This document shows, one piece after another, positions 43,561 to 53,101 of a stretch of 64,000 bases of DNA. Under the pieces are notes generated by a model. That model did not search any database and had not been told where the DNA came from. It worked only from the letters and a program-made list of their open reading frames with translations. Each line of letters begins with the position of its first letter. Position 1 is the first letter of the stretch. Made by a program: the position numbers and the translations under genes. Source of the DNA: Pontibacter russatus (GTDB lineage: Bacteria; Bacteroidota; Bacteroidia; Cytophagales; Hymenobacteraceae); the NCBI RefSeq assembly GCF_009931655.1, contig NZ_CP047984.1, positions 2,497,001-2,561,000 on the forward strand, read 5' to 3'.

Positions 43561-44805
43561 ATGGCTGCCGAACCGACACCTGCCAAAGGGAACATCCTCC
43601 TCAACACCTCCGTCATTGTGGCGGCGCTGGGCTACTTTGTGGATATATATGATCTGGTGCTCTTCAGCATTGTGCGCATCCCCAGCCTGCGCGATCTGGG
43701 CGTTACAGACCAGGCGGCGCTGCTGGAGGAGGGCGTGATGCTGCTGAACATGCAGATGCTCGGGATGCTGATCGGCGGCGTGGCCTGGGGCATCCTGGGC
43801 GATAAGCGGGGGCGGCTGTCGGTGCTGTTCGGATCTATTTTCCTGTACTCCGTCGCCAACATCATGAACGGGTTTGTCACCACCATCCCAATGTATGCGC
43901 TCCTGCGGTTTGTGGCGGGCCTGGGCCTGGCCGGAGAGTTGGGCGCCGGCATTACACTGGTGAGCGAGGTGCTGCCGAAGGAGAAGCGCGGCTACGGCAC
44001 CATGATTGTGGCCACCATCGGCATAACCGGCGCAATTCTGGCGGGTTTCGTGGGCGAGTTGTTTGGCTGGCGCTCCGCTTATTTTATTGGTGGGGGCTTA
44101 GGCTTCCTGCTGCTGTTCCTGCGCATCGGGGTATATGAGTCGGGCATGTTCGAGCATGTAAAGAGCGCCGCGCATGTTACACGTGGAAATTTCCTGAGCC
44201 TGTTCTCCAACGGCAAGCGCTTCTGGAAGTACCTGAAATGCATCCTGATAGGCGTGCCCATCTGGTATGTGGTGGGCGTCCTCATCACCTTCTCGCCAGA
44301 GTTTGGTGTGGCGATGGGCATGGCGGAAACCGTGTCGGCGGCCAAGGCCGTCTCGTTCTGCTACCTCGGCCTGGTACTCGGTGACTTTCTGAGCGGCTAC
44401 CTGAGCCAGCGCCTGAAGAGCAGGCGCAACATTGTGCTCGCCTTTCTGCTGCTGACGGGTGTGTTCGTGCTGCTTTACCTGCTCAGCAGCGGCCTGTCTT
44501 TAGACGCCTTTTACCTGTTGTGCGTGGCTTTGGGCGTGGCCAGCGGCTATTGGGCCGTGTTTGTGACGATTGCGGCCGAGCAGTTCGGCACCAACATCCG
44601 GGCGACCGTCACCACCACGGTGCCCAACTTTGTGCGGGGGGCGGTGGTGCCGCTCACGCTGGCCTTCGAGGCGCTGCGGGGGAGCCTGGGGCTGGTGCCC
44701 ACGGCCATGGCGCTGGGGGCAGTCTGCCTGGCCGTTGCCGTGGCCGCTATCCTGTCGCTGGAAGAAACCTACTCCAAAGACCTGAACTTCCTGGAGCCGG
44801 TATAG
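43561..44805 (+). CDS. Major facilitator superfamily transporter
   Basis: The 414-residue inner-membrane protein has twelve predicted helices and the MFS loop motif GILGDKRGRLSVL between helices 2 and 3. A further motif lies in RFVAGLGLAGELGAGITLVSEVLPKEKRG around helices 4-5, as in the sugar/aromatic-acid:H+ symporter group. The substrate is unknown. The ATG at 43561 directly follows an ATACTATAT tract. Its upstream region carries the repeat shared with nuoD. No linked metabolic genes give a clue. Confidence 0.88.
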   Translation: MAAEPTPAKGNILLNTSVIVAALGYFVDIYDLVLFSIVRIPSLRDLGVTDQAALLEEGVMLLNMQMLGMLIGGVAWGILGDKRGRLSVLFGSIFLYSVANIMNGFVTTIPMYALLRFVAGLGLAGELGAGITLVSEVLPKEKRGYGTMIVATIGITGAILAGFVGELFGWRSAYFIGGGLGFLLLFLRIGVYESGMFEHVKSAAHVTRGNFLSLFSNGKRFWKYLKCILIGVPIWYVVGVLITFSPEFGVAMGMAETVSAAKAVSFCYLGLVLGDFLSGYLSQRLKSRRNIVLAFLLLTGVFVLLYLLSSGLSLDAFYLLCVALGVASGYWAVFVTIAAEQFGTNIRATVTTTVPNFVRGAVVPLTLAFEALRGSLGLVPTAMALGAVCLAVAVAAILSLEETYSKDLNFLEPV

Positions 44806-44976
44806 CCACACCCAACAGAAGGCTCCGTTTCTGAGGCAGCCTATATAGAGGGCACCCTTCCTCAGGCTTGTGCTATATAGGCCGGTAACTTCACGGTGGC
44901 CGCTGATAAGGGCAACCAATCGGGCTTGTGCATAGTATGATCATATATAGATCGAACCCTATCAATCTGATGTCCT

Positions 44977-45183
44977 ATGGCGAAACTCTCTCCTTCTGAC
45001 GAGGCCGATCTGGTGTTGCTGGCGATCCTGTTCTTCTTCCTGGTGCTGTTCTCTTCCGCTGTGCCCGACGAGGGGCAGAACGCGGAACGGCGGCACGAAA
45101 CAGCCCAACACTTCGCCTCCACCGAATATGCCGCCGCTCCTGAGGCAGCCGCCGGGGATGTGTGCCGTACTCTGTCTATATAA
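44977..45183 (+). CDS. Possible small single-span membrane protein
   Basis: This 68-codon frame has codon use like that of real genes here (mostly G or C in third positions). It encodes a polar start (MAKLSPSDEAD), one hydrophobic helix (LVLLAILFFFLVLFSSAV) and a charged, Ala-rich tail with one Cys. No promoter or homologue was recognised. It lies between the MFS and DUF4286 genes on the same strand. It may be real or chance; other frames are also partly open. Confidence 0.35.
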   Translation: MAKLSPSDEADLVLLAILFFFLVLFSSAVPDEGQNAERRHETAQHFASTEYAAAPEAAAGDVCRTLSI

Positions 45184-45223
45184 CAAAACTCCCGGACAGC
45201 CACCCTCGGCGCGATAAAATGCG

Positions 45224-45231
45224 TATTTTTG
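45224..45231 (+). promoter_or_regulatory. -7 box three bases before a start codon
   Basis: TATTTTTG matches TAnnTTTG and ends three bases before the ATG at 45235. If used, transcription would begin at or next to the A of the ATG, giving a leaderless message. No -33 TTG is visible. Confidence 0.45.
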
Positions 45232-45234
45232 CAT

Positions 45235-45567
45235 ATGATCTTGTACAACGAAACTGTAAGCGTCGACAACAGTGTGGCCCCGGAATGGCTGCAGTGGATG
45301 AAGGAGGAGCATATACCCGCCGTGATGGGGACAGGCTTTTTCCTGAGCAACCAGATTGCCCGCCTCCTGAATGAATTAGACAACGGGGGCACCACCTACG
45401 CCGTGCAGTACTATTGCCGCAGCATGGTGGACTTGGAGGAGTACCAGCGCGACCACGCCCCGGAGTTGCAGCGCAGGCATCAGCAGCGCTTCGAAGGCAA
45501 GTTTGTCATCTTCAGCTCGATGCTGGAGGTGGTGGCGGCAGATGTGGAGCGCACCAACCAGTCATAG
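45235..45567 (+). CDS. DUF4286 family protein
   Basis: The 110-residue soluble protein matches DUF4286, small alpha/beta proteins of unknown function typical of Bacteroidota. Features are MILYNETVSVD, APEWLQWMKEEHIPAVMGTGFF, YAVQYYCRSMVDLEEYQ and HQQRFEGKFVIFSSMLEVV. The fold resembles a ferredoxin-like dimeric barrel. The ATG at 45235 is preferred over a TTG two codons upstream. It lies in a single-gene unit. Confidence 0.85.
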   Translation: MILYNETVSVDNSVAPEWLQWMKEEHIPAVMGTGFFLSNQIARLLNELDNGGTTYAVQYYCRSMVDLEEYQRDHAPELQRRHQQRFEGKFVIFSSMLEVVAADVERTNQS

Positions 45568-45832
45568 AAATTACTGAGGCATATATAGCTTGCTGGAAGG
45601 CACGGGTTGCCAGCCATCCTTGTCCCGTATCCTTTCAGGAGAGATTTGAGGTGTCTGGCGCATGCCCTCTCCGAAGCTTCGCCAATCCTCACGTTCTTCA
45701 CTGTAGCGATACGGGCCAGGAAGGAAATTGCAAACCCGCGCCAGAAAAAGGCCACTACGCCGAAGCGCCGCTATATACCCCTCTATAGAGCGGCACTTCT
45801 TTTAAATATAAAACCTATATATAGCTGGGCTC
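45568..45832. other. Intergenic region without recognised gene
   Basis: The stretch between the DUF4286 gene and the convergent GNAT gene contains TATATA sites at about 45582, 45773 and 45817. A GCCGCT ... AGCGGC hairpin at about 45766-45793 may serve as a weak terminator for the GNAT gene. Nothing else was recognised. Confidence 0.4.
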
Positions 45833-46306
45833 TTAACCGACGTATTGCTGAATCTGCTCTTCGGTCATGTTGCAGTTGAACCACTCACCGTCCAGACTGG
45901 CCCCGATCTTTTTGTAGAAGGCAATGGCCGGCTCGTTCCACTCCAGCACCTGCCACCGGAAGCGCTTCGCCCGGATTTCTTTCGCCTCCTGCGCCACCGC
46001 CTTGAACAACTTGCGCCCAATGCCCGCACGGCGCAGTTTCTCCGTCACGATCAAATCCTCCAGAAAAAGCATTTTCCCTTTCCAGGTAGAGTAGCCGATG
46101 TAATACAGCGCAATGCCCACAATGCCCTCCGCCGACTCGGCCACGAAGAACTTGTAGATGGGGTTTTCGCCGAAGCCGTCCAGTTCCATGTCCTCCAGCG
46201 TGTTGGTTACCTCCTGCGGCGCGCGCTCAAACTCGGCCAGTTCCCGGATCAGGGCATGCACCTGCGGCAGGTCATCCCGGTTTCCTCTTCTTATTGCTAC
46301 CTCCAT
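45833..46306 (-). CDS. GNAT family N-acetyltransferase
   Basis: The 157-residue cytosolic protein has the GNAT fold. IRRGNRDDLPQVHALIRELAEFE is the N-terminal strand-helix. LFLEDLIVTEKLRRAGIGRKLF carries the acetyl-CoA pyrophosphate loop (RRAGIG). WQVLEWNEPAIAFYKKIGA is the C-terminal motif. Its pattern is closest to the diamine (spermidine/thialysine) acetyltransferase group, but the substrate is not proven. It precedes no partner; the upstream gap contains repeated TTGTTGATTGT units. Confidence 0.9.
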   Translation of the reverse strand: MEVAIRRGNRDDLPQVHALIRELAEFERAPQEVTNTLEDMELDGFGENPIYKFFVAESAEGIVGIALYYIGYSTWKGKMLFLEDLIVTEKLRRAGIGRKLFKAVAQEAKEIRAKRFRWQVLEWNEPAIAFYKKIGASLDGEWFNCNMTEEQIQQYVG

Positions 46307-46311
46307 TTTGG

Positions 46312-46336
46312 TTGTTGATTGTTTGTTGTTGATTGT
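46312..46336. repeat. Directly repeated TTGTTGATTGT units
   Basis: TTGTTGATTGT occurs at 46312-46322 and again at 46326-46336, immediately upstream of the minus-strand GNAT start codon. Related CAATCA/TGATTG text appears at 36796-36820 and at 53026-53096, always between genes. Confidence 0.6.
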
Positions 46337-46393
46337 TAAATGGCTATATGGTTAAACTGTTGATTCAGTTCCTGACTTTCTACTTTCTACTCT

Positions 46394-47137
46394 CTAACTT
46401 CTCCACTTTGTCATCGCCTGCACCAGTTCTTTGCCGGTTTCCTGGCTGCTGAGTTGATGCAGATACGCATCCTGCTCATCGCCGGGTGCCACCGCAGAAA
46501 CCACCGTGTCGCCCAGCAAGGCCTCGGCGCGGAAGATGATATCCACCTCGCGCAGCTGTTTCTGCTCCAGCACCTCCAGCGGCAGCGTGTCGAGGGCCCA
46601 CTGCAGGTAACGGGTGTTGGTGACGTGGCGGTTCAGGTCGATGTCGTGCCAGCGCACCGGTATTTGCTGCTCATATATAGCCTCCTGCAGTGGCGGCAGC
46701 TTGCCTTTGGCAAAGGGCAGCGGCTCCTGTGTGGGCACCACCTCCAGGTCCGTGATAAACCCCGGCAACGACACCAACTGGCGCTTCACCATGTCCATCA
46801 CCAGCCAGACGCTCGTCGCCTGGCCCAGCAGCTCGCGTTCGGCGCTGTATATCCGGAAGTCGCGGTGCAGGAAGATGCGCTCCCTCCCCGAGGCCCACGT
46901 CTCCACGGTTACCTTTTCGCTGTGCCCGGGGTAGCGGAACATCTCCACGCGCATCCGCTGCAGCACCCAGGTCATGTCGTGCTGTAGCAGGTCATATAGC
47001 GAGATGCCGAGCGCCACGGTATTGTCCCAGGCGGCTTCGTGCATATAGCTGACCAGGGCGGGCAGCGTGGCCTGCCCTCGGTAGTCTATCTCGCTTGCGC
47101 GCACGGTAAACTGGCTGCTGCCTCCAACTGCTTTCAT
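46394..47137 (-). CDS. Acyl-ACP thioesterase
   Basis: This protein is a double-hotdog acyl-ACP thioesterase, which frees fatty acids from acyl carrier protein. The first hotdog includes FTVRASEIDYRGQATLPALVSYMHEAAWDNT. The second has PVRWHDIDLNRHVTNTRYLQWALD with the catalytic Asp/Asn/His set (DIDLNRHVTN). The ATG at 47137 (247 residues) is chosen because a TACCTTTG box lies 21 bases upstream; an in-frame ATG 57 bases upstream lies beyond that box. The upstream region carries inverted repeats that may bind a regulator. It is a single gene. Confidence 0.88.
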   Translation of the reverse strand: MKAVGGSSQFTVRASEIDYRGQATLPALVSYMHEAAWDNTVALGISLYDLLQHDMTWVLQRMRVEMFRYPGHSEKVTVETWASGRERIFLHRDFRIYSAERELLGQATSVWLVMDMVKRQLVSLPGFITDLEVVPTQEPLPFAKGKLPPLQEAIYEQQIPVRWHDIDLNRHVTNTRYLQWALDTLPLEVLEQKQLREVDIIFRAEALLGDTVVSAVAPGDEQDAYLHQLSSQETGKELVQAMTKWRS

Positions 47138-47158
47138 AGCTGTAGGTTTGGTAGTGTG

Positions 47159-47207
47159 CAAAGGTACGTAAGAATCGTAGCAGCTACTACGCAAGTGACC
47201 ACTTGCG
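47159..47207 (-). promoter_or_regulatory. Promoter and possible operator of the thioesterase gene
   Basis: TACCTTTG lies at 47159-47166 on the minus strand. Upstream, CGCAAGTG/CACTTGCG (47190-47197 and 47200-47207) is a perfect 8-bp inverted repeat with a two-base centre. A second smaller symmetric stretch (CGTAG ... CTACG) lies at 47176-47191. A repressor or activator site near the -33 region is plausible. Confidence 0.45.
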
Positions 47208-47222
47208 CCTTGATGTTTACTA

Positions 47223-47654
47223 TTAGAACATATAATAGACTATATCTTCAAAAATAAACGGCCTTATAATACGAGCTAAAACTATTATCACCACAACTAC
47301 ACCTACTATTTTGAAGACTGAGTTCAAATTGGCTAATGCATTAATAAGGAATGGTTGATGATTCGTTTTTAAGGCTTTGTTTACGTTAATAGAAAAAAGG
47401 AGCAAAAGCAGGCCCAATAGAAAAACTATGATATCAAAAGCCAGCTTAAGTAAAGCATCTGCTTCATGTGAAACACCACTTATGTGCCATAGCGATCTAT
47501 TTAGGATTATGAAGAGCTTTACCCCAAAAACGAGGAAGCTTATAGCCGATAGCACTTTGCTCCAATAAGATATTGAAAGAAGAAGTTCTCGGGAGGCTTT
47601 ATCCAGTATAAGTTCCTGCTCTGGCAGCTCGTAGCGGTTTTCTGTTGTTTCCAT
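47223..47654 (-). CDS. Small AT-rich membrane protein
   Basis: The 143-residue protein has three hydrophobic segments (about 31-51, 69-90, 109-131) after a charged start (METTENRYELPEQELILDKAS). The N-terminal pattern, a ligand-free membrane helix bundle with SYWSKVLSAISFLVFG, recalls the DUF5362 group, but this is uncertain. The gene is clearly poorer in GC than its neighbours and uses A/T-ending codons, which suggests recent acquisition or relaxed selection. The thioesterase gene lies downstream on the same strand with a promoter of its own. Confidence 0.6.
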   Translation of the reverse strand: METTENRYELPEQELILDKASRELLLSISYWSKVLSAISFLVFGVKLFIILNRSLWHISGVSHEADALLKLAFDIIVFLLGLLLLLFSINVNKALKTNHQPFLINALANLNSVFKIVGVVVVIIVLARIIRPFIFEDIVYYMF

Positions 47655-47768
47655 GCGCTTGTTTTAAGAAGAGTCTACTATAGCTCATAAATATACGATA
47701 TTATATATATTTCAAAATTTCTATCCAGCTATTCATAGAACTTTAACATAGTCCATATACCCCGTCAC

Positions 47769-47809
47769 AAAAAAGCCGCGCCACCTGAAACAGGCAGTAC
47801 GGCTTTTTT
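47769..47809 (-). terminator. Terminator after the prolyl oligopeptidase gene
   Basis: AAAAAAGCCG (47769-47778) and CGGCTTTTTT (47800-47809) form a stem with an inner CCTG/CAGG pairing, and T runs at both ends. It is about 100 bases beyond the stop codon, with the inverted repeat 47819-47893 in between. Confidence 0.75.
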
Positions 47810-47818
47810 ATTTTCACA

Positions 47819-47893
47819 CTGTATAGACGCAATATTTTGCGTCTTAACTTTTTGCTCACTAGGCAGGAGACGCAAAATATTGCGTCTATACAG
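47819..47893. repeat. 26-bp perfect inverted repeat (AGACGCAA type)
   Basis: Positions 47819-47844 and 47868-47893 are exact complements over 26 bases, separated by 23 bases. Each arm contains AGACGCAA and its near-complement TTGCGTCT, so each arm is itself nearly palindromic. The element lies just after the prolyl oligopeptidase stop codon. The gldN terminator shares the AGACGCA/TGCGTCT core. It looks like a REP- or MITE-type dispersed element. Confidence 0.8.
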
Positions 47894-47907
47894 AGCGGTC
47901 AGGTACT

Positions 47908-50106
<2,199 letters not shown>

Positions 50107-50285
50107 AAGGACTACGCCCGTTGTTTTGTTTAAAATGAATGAAATCGAATCAGCTAATATACGCATTTATGTCCTGATTTCAGAAGCGGCATATATGGCA
50201 ACCCCTGTTATAGCGCTCTTCCTCAATCTTATATATCCACACAAATTCTTTCCTGCACACCCACCCAAGCTGTCAGTATCCGCCT

Positions 50286-50293
50286 TACATTTG
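50286..50293 (+). promoter_or_regulatory. -7 promoter box of the 2OG oxygenase gene
   Basis: TACATTTG lies 81 bases upstream of the chosen start codon at 50375 and supports starting there rather than in the open frame that extends further upstream. Confidence 0.5.
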
Positions 50294-50374
50294 TCAGCTT
50301 TTTTGCGGCTGCGCCAGCCAAAGCTATGCAAAGAAGAGTATAAGCATCTGCATGAAACAACCGGCAAGAGGTAT

Positions 50375-51031
50375 ATGATGGAAGAACTGGAAGACGAGAG
50401 ACTGCTGCAGAAGTTTGAGCAGATTGCCGACAGGCTATCAGACAAAGGCTATGCCATTGTGGATAATTTTCTGGAGGCGCAGGAGGTGCGGGACCTGCTG
50501 GCGGTGCTGACGCACCACCAGGAGCAGGGCACGTTTAAAAAAGCAGGCATTGGCTCCTCTGACCAGTTTCTGGTGGATAAGCAGGTGCGCGGCGATTATA
50601 TCCGCTGGATTGAGCCGCAGCACGCGCTGCCGCCCACGCAGGTGTTCCTCAACCGCATGGACGAGGTGATGCGCTATATAAACCGCACCTGCTTTCTGGG
50701 CCTGAAAGACTACGAGTTCCACTTCACGGTATATCCGCCGGGCACGGTGTACAAGCGCCACATCGACCAGTTCAAGACCAACGACCACCGCAAGCTTTCC
50801 TTTATCTGTTACCTGAACGAAGAATGGCTACCAGAGCACGGCGGCAACCTGCGTTTATATCTGCCCAAGGCTGACGGAACAGAGGAAGAAGTGGATATCC
50901 TGCCGATTGCGGGCCGCCTCGCCTGCTTCCGCGCCGACCTGATTCCGCACGAGGTGCTGGTGGCCACCCGCCCCCGCTACAGCCTCACCGGCTGGATGCT
51001 GGACCAGCTGAAGGAACTGACGTTTTTGTAA
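50375..51031 (+). CDS. 2-oxoglutarate/Fe(II)-dependent oxygenase
   Basis: The 218-residue protein matches the 2OG-Fe(II) oxygenase superfamily (prolyl 4-hydroxylase-like). The iron ligands are His and Asp in YKRHIDQFK and the distal His in LIPHEVL. The 2-oxoglutarate-binding Arg is in RYSLTGWML. The start ATG at 50375 (or the next codon) follows a GTAT tract and yields a normal N-terminus (MMEELEDERLLQKFEQIADRL). The target is unknown; members modify proteins or small molecules. It is divergent from the peptidase gene, and a palindromic repeat begins directly at its stop codon. Confidence 0.85.
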   Translation: MMEELEDERLLQKFEQIADRLSDKGYAIVDNFLEAQEVRDLLAVLTHHQEQGTFKKAGIGSSDQFLVDKQVRGDYIRWIEPQHALPPTQVFLNRMDEVMRYINRTCFLGLKDYEFHFTVYPPGTVYKRHIDQFKTNDHRKLSFICYLNEEWLPEHGGNLRLYLPKADGTEEEVDILPIAGRLACFRADLIPHEVLVATRPRYSLTGWMLDQLKELTFL

Positions 51032-51142
51032 AGACCTCGCGGTGTCCGAAGGTCCCGCGAGCGTCTGAGCTACAAAGTGTAGCTATATATAAAATCATTT
51101 TTAAACCAGACACTCGCAGGAGCTGCGCACGCTGCGAGGTCT
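51032..51142. repeat. 3'-end palindromic repeat, copy A
   Basis: It begins one base after the oxygenase stop codon. Outer arms AGACCTCGC (51032-51040) and GCGAGGTCT (51134-51142) are exact complements. Inner arms GCGAGCGTCT (51057-51066) and AGACACTCGC (51108-51117) pair with one mismatch. The 5' half and 3' half match copy B (63370-63448) with about one difference each; the middle is different and here contains a GCTAC/GTAGC hairpin and a TATATA run. Confidence 0.8.
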
Positions 51143-51147
51143 CTAAG

Positions 51148-52149
51148 CTACTGCCCGAAATTGATCTCGGTGCTGTCGCCGATGTTAAGGCTGTGGCTGA
51201 AGCCTTTGAAGGAGGCGTCGCTGCCAATGATGGAATCGCGCATGACGGCATAGCGCAGCTCGGAGAAGGAGCCGATGATGGAGTTGCTCAGGATGCAGTT
51301 CTCGATGGTGGCGTTGTCGCCGATGGCCACGTTCGGGCCGATGATGGAGTTGTAGATGGCACAGTCGCTGCCGATGCTCACCGGCGGAATGATGATGCAG
51401 CCCGGGTAGTGGTTGTCCTGGTTCTTCGCCCGGAGTTTCTGGCGGTTCAGCAGGGTGGCGTTCGCCTCCAGCAGCGTCTCTTTGCGGCCGCAGTCAAACC
51501 AGTGGTCCACGCTCCAGGTCACCATCTTCTCGCCTTTCTTCACCATGTGCATCAGCGCGTCCGTCAGCTGGAACTCGCCCTGCGTGCGGATATCCTCTGA
51601 GATGATATAAGCCAGCGACTCAATCAGCTTCTGCGGCTGCACAATCTTGTAGAGCCCCACCAGCGCAAAGTTCGACTTCGGGATTTTCGGCTTCTCCACC
51701 AGCCGGGTGATGAACTCGTCGTTGCCCACCTCCGTCACGCCGAAAAGCGAGGGCTTGGCTACCTTCTTCACCCCCAGCACCGAGTAAGGCGCCGCAATAA
51801 CGGCCTGCAGGTCCACATCCACGATGGCATCGCCCAGCATAATCAGCACGCTCTCTTCCTGCTCGTACGTGTGGCGGGCCACCCACAGGGCGTGGCCAAG
51901 GCCTTCGCGCGGCTCCTGCACCACAAACTCGGGCTTTATCTGCGGGTACTTGGTGCGTACGTAGCTCTCCACCTTCTCGCCCAGATAGCCGATCACGAAC
52001 ACGAACTGCTCGACGCCCGCCCCCAGCAGTTTGTCAATGATATGGCCCAGGATAGTGTTGTCTGCCACAGGCACCAGCGACTTCGGCTGCGTGTGCGTGT
52101 GGGGCCTGAGCCTTGTGCCGACGCCTGCTACGGGGATGATTGCTTTCAT
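51148..52149 (-). CDS. Sugar-phosphate nucleotidyltransferase with beta-helix domain
   Basis: The 333-residue protein activates a sugar-1-phosphate with an NTP. The start MKAIIPVAGVGTRLRPHT and the PKSLVPVADNTIL Lys motif are typical of RmlA/GlmU-like enzymes. GDAIVDVD holds the metal Asp. The C-terminal part (about 245-333) has hexapeptide-like repeats (PPVSIGSDCAIYNSIIGPNVAIGDNATIENCILSNSIIG) forming a left-handed beta-helix. It could be a glucose-1-P thymidylyltransferase or a mannose-1-P guanylyltransferase-like enzyme; the exact nucleotide cannot be read. It is a single gene. Confidence 0.88.
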   Translation of the reverse strand: MKAIIPVAGVGTRLRPHTHTQPKSLVPVADNTILGHIIDKLLGAGVEQFVFVIGYLGEKVESYVRTKYPQIKPEFVVQEPREGLGHALWVARHTYEQEESVLIMLGDAIVDVDLQAVIAAPYSVLGVKKVAKPSLFGVTEVGNDEFITRLVEKPKIPKSNFALVGLYKIVQPQKLIESLAYIISEDIRTQGEFQLTDALMHMVKKGEKMVTWSVDHWFDCGRKETLLEANATLLNRQKLRAKNQDNHYPGCIIIPPVSIGSDCAIYNSIIGPNVAIGDNATIENCILSNSIIGSFSELRYAVMRDSIIGSDASFKGFSHSLNIGDSTEINFGQ

Positions 52150-52446
52150 ACACGATACATTTCCTGCAATATATCAAAAGAAGCCTGTAACTTCAACAAC
52201 TGCCGCGCTGCCAGGCGCAAGAGATTTTGCGCCGCAAACAATTGGCGCGGCTACCTGTATATATACTTCGGCGGGGCTGTAGCCGACAGGTTTGCCACGC
52301 AACCCCGAACAGGAGAGGAGCGGCAGATCTCATTTTCTGCTTCTTTTACTGCCCGGCTTAACGTACCTTTCTTAACTTCGTACTCATACCGCCCGCCGTG
52401 CGGTACGTAATGTATCATATATAAAGAAACACACGCACACCCACTT
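52150..52446. other. Intergenic region before lemA
   Basis: The 297-base gap lies between the divergent nucleotidyltransferase and lemA starts. It contains TATATA sites near 52258 and 52415 and a small ACCGC/GCGGT hairpin at about 52389-52405. No consensus promoter was identified with confidence. Confidence 0.4.
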
Positions 52447-53025
52447 ATGAAAAGACTATTTTTTTACCTGATCGGATTTATAGTACTGGCGTCGCAATCG
52501 TCGTGCGGCTACAACTCTATGGTGGCGAAAGACGAGAGCGTGGAGGCGCAATGGGCCAACGTCCAGAATGCTTACCAGCGCCGCGCTGACCTGATACCCA
52601 ACCTGGTGAACACCGTGAAAGGGGCCGCCAACTTTGAGCAGGAAACCCTGACGCAGGTGATAGAGGCGCGCGCCAAGGCAACCAGCGTGAACATCAGCCC
52701 CGACAACCTGACACCTGAGAACATTGAGCGCTTCCAGGCCGCGCAGGGCGAACTGAGCGGCGCTTTGAGCCGCCTGCTGGTGTCGGTGGAACGCTATCCG
52801 GAGTTGAAGGCCAATCAGAACTTCCTGGAGTTGCAGGCGCAACTGGAGGGCACCGAGAACCGCATCTCCGTGGAGCGGCGCAAGTTTAACGAGGCGGTGC
52901 AGGATTATAACTCCTATATCCGCTCCTTCCCACGCAACATGATAGCCGGCATGTTTGATTTCGAGCAAAAAGGCTACTTCGAGGCCGAGGCCGGCGCCCA
53001 GACCGCCCCGACGGTAGAGTTTTAA
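52447..53025 (+). CDS. lemA: LemA family protein
   Basis: LemA proteins are membrane-anchored helical-bundle proteins of unknown role, often linked to envelope stress. The 192-residue protein has an N-terminal signal-anchor (LFFYLIGFIVLASQSSCGY) with a possible lipobox Cys. It then shows the family core ESVEAQWANVQNAYQRRADLIPNLVNTVKGAA and YNSYIRSFPRNMIAGMFDFEQKGYFEAE. It heads a three-gene unit with two TPM-domain proteins. A 25-bp perfect hairpin separates it from the next gene. Confidence 0.93.
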   Translation: MKRLFFYLIGFIVLASQSSCGYNSMVAKDESVEAQWANVQNAYQRRADLIPNLVNTVKGAANFEQETLTQVIEARAKATSVNISPDNLTPENIERFQAAQGELSGALSRLLVSVERYPELKANQNFLELQAQLEGTENRISVERRKFNEAVQDYNSYIRSFPRNMIAGMFDFEQKGYFEAEAGAQTAPTVEF

Positions 53026-53028
53026 TTG

Positions 53029-53083
53029 TTGATTGCTGATTGGCGGGGCTGCCCTTTAGGCAGCCCCGCCAATCAGCAATCAA
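53029..53083 (+). repeat. 25-bp perfect inverted repeat between lemA and the first TPM gene
   Basis: Positions 53029-53053 and 53059-53083 are exact complements with a five-base loop (CTTTA). The arms join TTGATTGCTGAT text to a GC-rich block (TGGCGGGGCTGCC). No T run follows (CTCCCAACAATCAAG), so it is not a standard terminator, yet it starts four bases after the lemA stop codon. It may set the lemA:TPM ratio by RNA processing or may be a REP element. Confidence 0.85.
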
Positions 53084-53101
53084 CTCCCAACAATCAAGTT
53101 T

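Larger units (their letters stand above)
44806..45234. other. Gap with one possible small gene
   Basis: Apart from the 68-residue candidate at 44977-45183, this stretch shows only partly repeated text (TGAGGCAGCC ... CCTCAGGCT, with two CTATATAG sites) at 44833-44880, which may act as a weak terminator after the MFS gene. Confidence 0.4.

Noticed and set aside
47819..47893. CRISPR-like or insertion-sequence ends
   Set aside because: Only one inverted pair with a 23-base spacer, no repeat array and no transposase frame nearby.
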